This document shows, piece by piece, positions 7,168 to 7,652 of a DNA stretch of 7,652 bases. Source of the stretch: Lachnospiraceae bacterium (GTDB taxonomy: Bacteria; Bacillota; Clostridia; Lachnospirales; Anaerotignaceae); NCBI GenBank assembly GCA_028695945.1, contig JAQVIB010000095.1:1-7652 (forward strand). Direction: 5' to 3'. Below the pieces are notes generated by a model. That model was not told the origin of the DNA and ran no database searches. It worked only from the letters and a program-made list of their open reading frames with translations. How positions within the stretch are numbered: position 1 is the stretch's first letter; each line of letters opens with the position of its first letter. The position numbers and the translations under genes are program-made.

Positions 7168-7196
7168 TTGACAAGGCGGTTTTTTATTGTTAGAAT
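7168..7196 (+). promoter_or_regulatory. metK promoter, strong sigma-A type with extended -10
   Basis: A perfect -35 TTGACA (7168-7173), a 17-base spacer and a -10 TAGAAT (7191-7196) preceded by TGT make an extended -10. The predicted start is near 7203, so the RNA would begin almost exactly at the 5' strand of riboswitch helix P1, with no other leader before it. Confidence 0.9.
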
Positions 7197-7202
7197 GAAT
7201 CA

Positions 7203-7357
7203 AACTTACTTATCAAGAGTGGTGGAGGGACAGGGCCCTATGACACCCGGCAACCGGCAGAATAAAACTGCATCGGTGCCAATTCCCCCGTTTGTCTGCA
7301 AACGGAAGATAAGTTTATTGTTTGAAAATCGGGCCCAAATGAAGGGCTTTTTTTATT
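7203..7357 (+). promoter_or_regulatory. SAM-I (S-box) riboswitch controlling metK
   Basis: The leader carries the S-box core: CTTATCAAGAG (7209-7219), GGTGGAGGGAC, TATGACACCCGGCAACC, GGTGCCAATTCC and closing GATAAG. P1 is CTTATC (7209-7214) with GATAAG (7308-7313). P3 is ACCGGCAG (7253-7260) with CTGC-AT-CGGT (7268-7277), leaving a two-base bulge. P4 is a perfect 7-bp hairpin, CCGTTTG (7288-7294) with CAAACGG (7299-7305). The class binds S-adenosylmethionine, stabilises P1 and lets a downstream terminator form; without SAM an antiterminator permits transcription. Here it would give end-product repression of SAM synthetase. The motif match is very strong; the antiterminator pairing is not obvious by eye. 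Confidence 0.96.
7331..7357 (+). terminator. Riboswitch expression-platform terminator
   Basis: GCCC (7333-7336) pairs with GGGC (7344-7347) around loop AAATGAA. Two possible G-U pairs extend the base (7331-7332 with 7348-7349), and seven T residues follow (7348-7354). The stem is short but all GC at its core. It lies 40 bases before metK and is the expected off-switch when SAM is abundant. Confidence 0.85.
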
Positions 7358-7394
7358 GAAAAAAAGCTGTAATGCTAAAAAGGAGGAAAATAAT

Positions 7395-7652
7395 ATGATG
7401 AAAAGATTATTTACATCCGAGTCTGTAACAGAGGGACATCCGGATAAAATGTGTGACCAAATTTCCGATGCTATTTTGGATAATATTTTGGCACAGGATA
7501 AAATGGCACGTGTTGCCTGCGAAACAACAGCTACAACAGGTATGATTTTTGTAATGGGTGAGGTTACAACCAATTGCTATGTAGACATAGAGACGATAGT
7601 TAGAGATACTGTGCGTGAAATTGGGTATACAAGAGCAAAATTTGGTTTTGAT
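7395..7652 (+). CDS. metK: S-adenosylmethionine synthetase, 3'-truncated by window edge
   Basis: Makes S-adenosylmethionine from methionine and ATP in the cytoplasm. The first 86 codons are present (the family is about 385-400 residues) and the frame is open to the edge. AGGAGG (7381-7386) stands eight bases before the ATG at 7395; the adjacent ATG at 7398 is less well spaced. Seen: FTSESVTEGHPDKMCDQISD (residues 6-25), containing the ATP- and Mg-binding GHPDK loop with His15 and Asp17; ACETTATTGM (41-50), whose Glu43 matches the potassium-binding Glu42 of E. coli; and VDIETIVRDTVREIGY further on. All expected N-terminal residues are intact. Control is by the S-box leader directly upstream, which agrees with the product. 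Confidence 0.98.
   Translation, partial: MMKRLFTSESVTEGHPDKMCDQISDAILDNILAQDKMARVACETTATTGMIFVMGEVTTNCYVDIETIVRDTVREIGYTRAKFGFD

Noticed and set aside
7156..7359. Plus-strand open frame of 67 codons over the metK leader
   Set aside because: It runs through the promoter, aptamer and terminator, has no RBS, and its 'coding' bases are explained by RNA structure.
7238..7573. Minus-strand open frame of 111 codons across the riboswitch and metK
   Set aside because: It is antisense to a clear SAM-I aptamer and to conserved metK motifs, and the product resembles nothing I recognise.
1..7652. CRISPR array, insertion sequence, phage or defence system
   Set aside because: No regularly spaced repeats, transposase, terminal inverted repeats or defence-type domains are visible on either strand.

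Overview
The window is AT-rich and looks like chromosomal core DNA from a low-GC Gram-positive anaerobe, most likely class Clostridia. The evidence is strong AGGAGG-type ribosome binding sites, an S-box (SAM-I) riboswitch before metK, a YibE/F membrane protein, a free-standing MreB-type gene and a COG2509-type FAD protein. The genus cannot be fixed from the sequence alone. I see no mobile element, CRISPR array, tRNA, rRNA, phage gene or toxin-antitoxin pair.

Layout, left to right. (1) The C-terminal two thirds of an alkaline phosphatase, cut by the left edge, ends at 1019. (2) A hairpin with a T-tract lies in the 102-base gap, almost touching the RBS of the next gene. (3) A YibE/F-family multispanning membrane protein (1122-2243) is followed 76 bases later by (4) aspS, aspartyl-tRNA synthetase (start at 2320, 600 aa). 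No terminator separates them, and aspS may also have its own promoter. (5) A perfect 18-bp inverted repeat ends the aspS unit. (6) A well-formed promoter (TTGCCA-17-TATAAT) drives an MreB/Mbl-type actin homologue (start best placed at 4384, 355 aa) with a strongly charged C-terminal tail. (7) A shared bidirectional terminator lies between mreB and (8) a convergent minus-strand FAD-dependent dehydrogenase of the COG2509 type (463 aa) with a four-cysteine N-terminal cluster. (9) A divergent non-coding region leads to a strong extended -10 promoter, a complete SAM-I riboswitch with its terminator, and (10) the first 86 codons of metK, cut by the right edge.

How the parts relate. These are mostly independent housekeeping units: phosphate scavenging, translation (aspS), cell shape (mreB) and methyl-donor synthesis (metK). 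The clearest regulatory logic is metK's control by its own product: SAM binds the leader and favours the terminator upstream of metK. I found no convincing new multi-gene system. The points worth a second look are small-scale: the hairpin that yibE transcripts seem obliged to cross, alternative pairings in the S-box leader, the MreB tail, and the uncharacterised FAD/cysteine protein.
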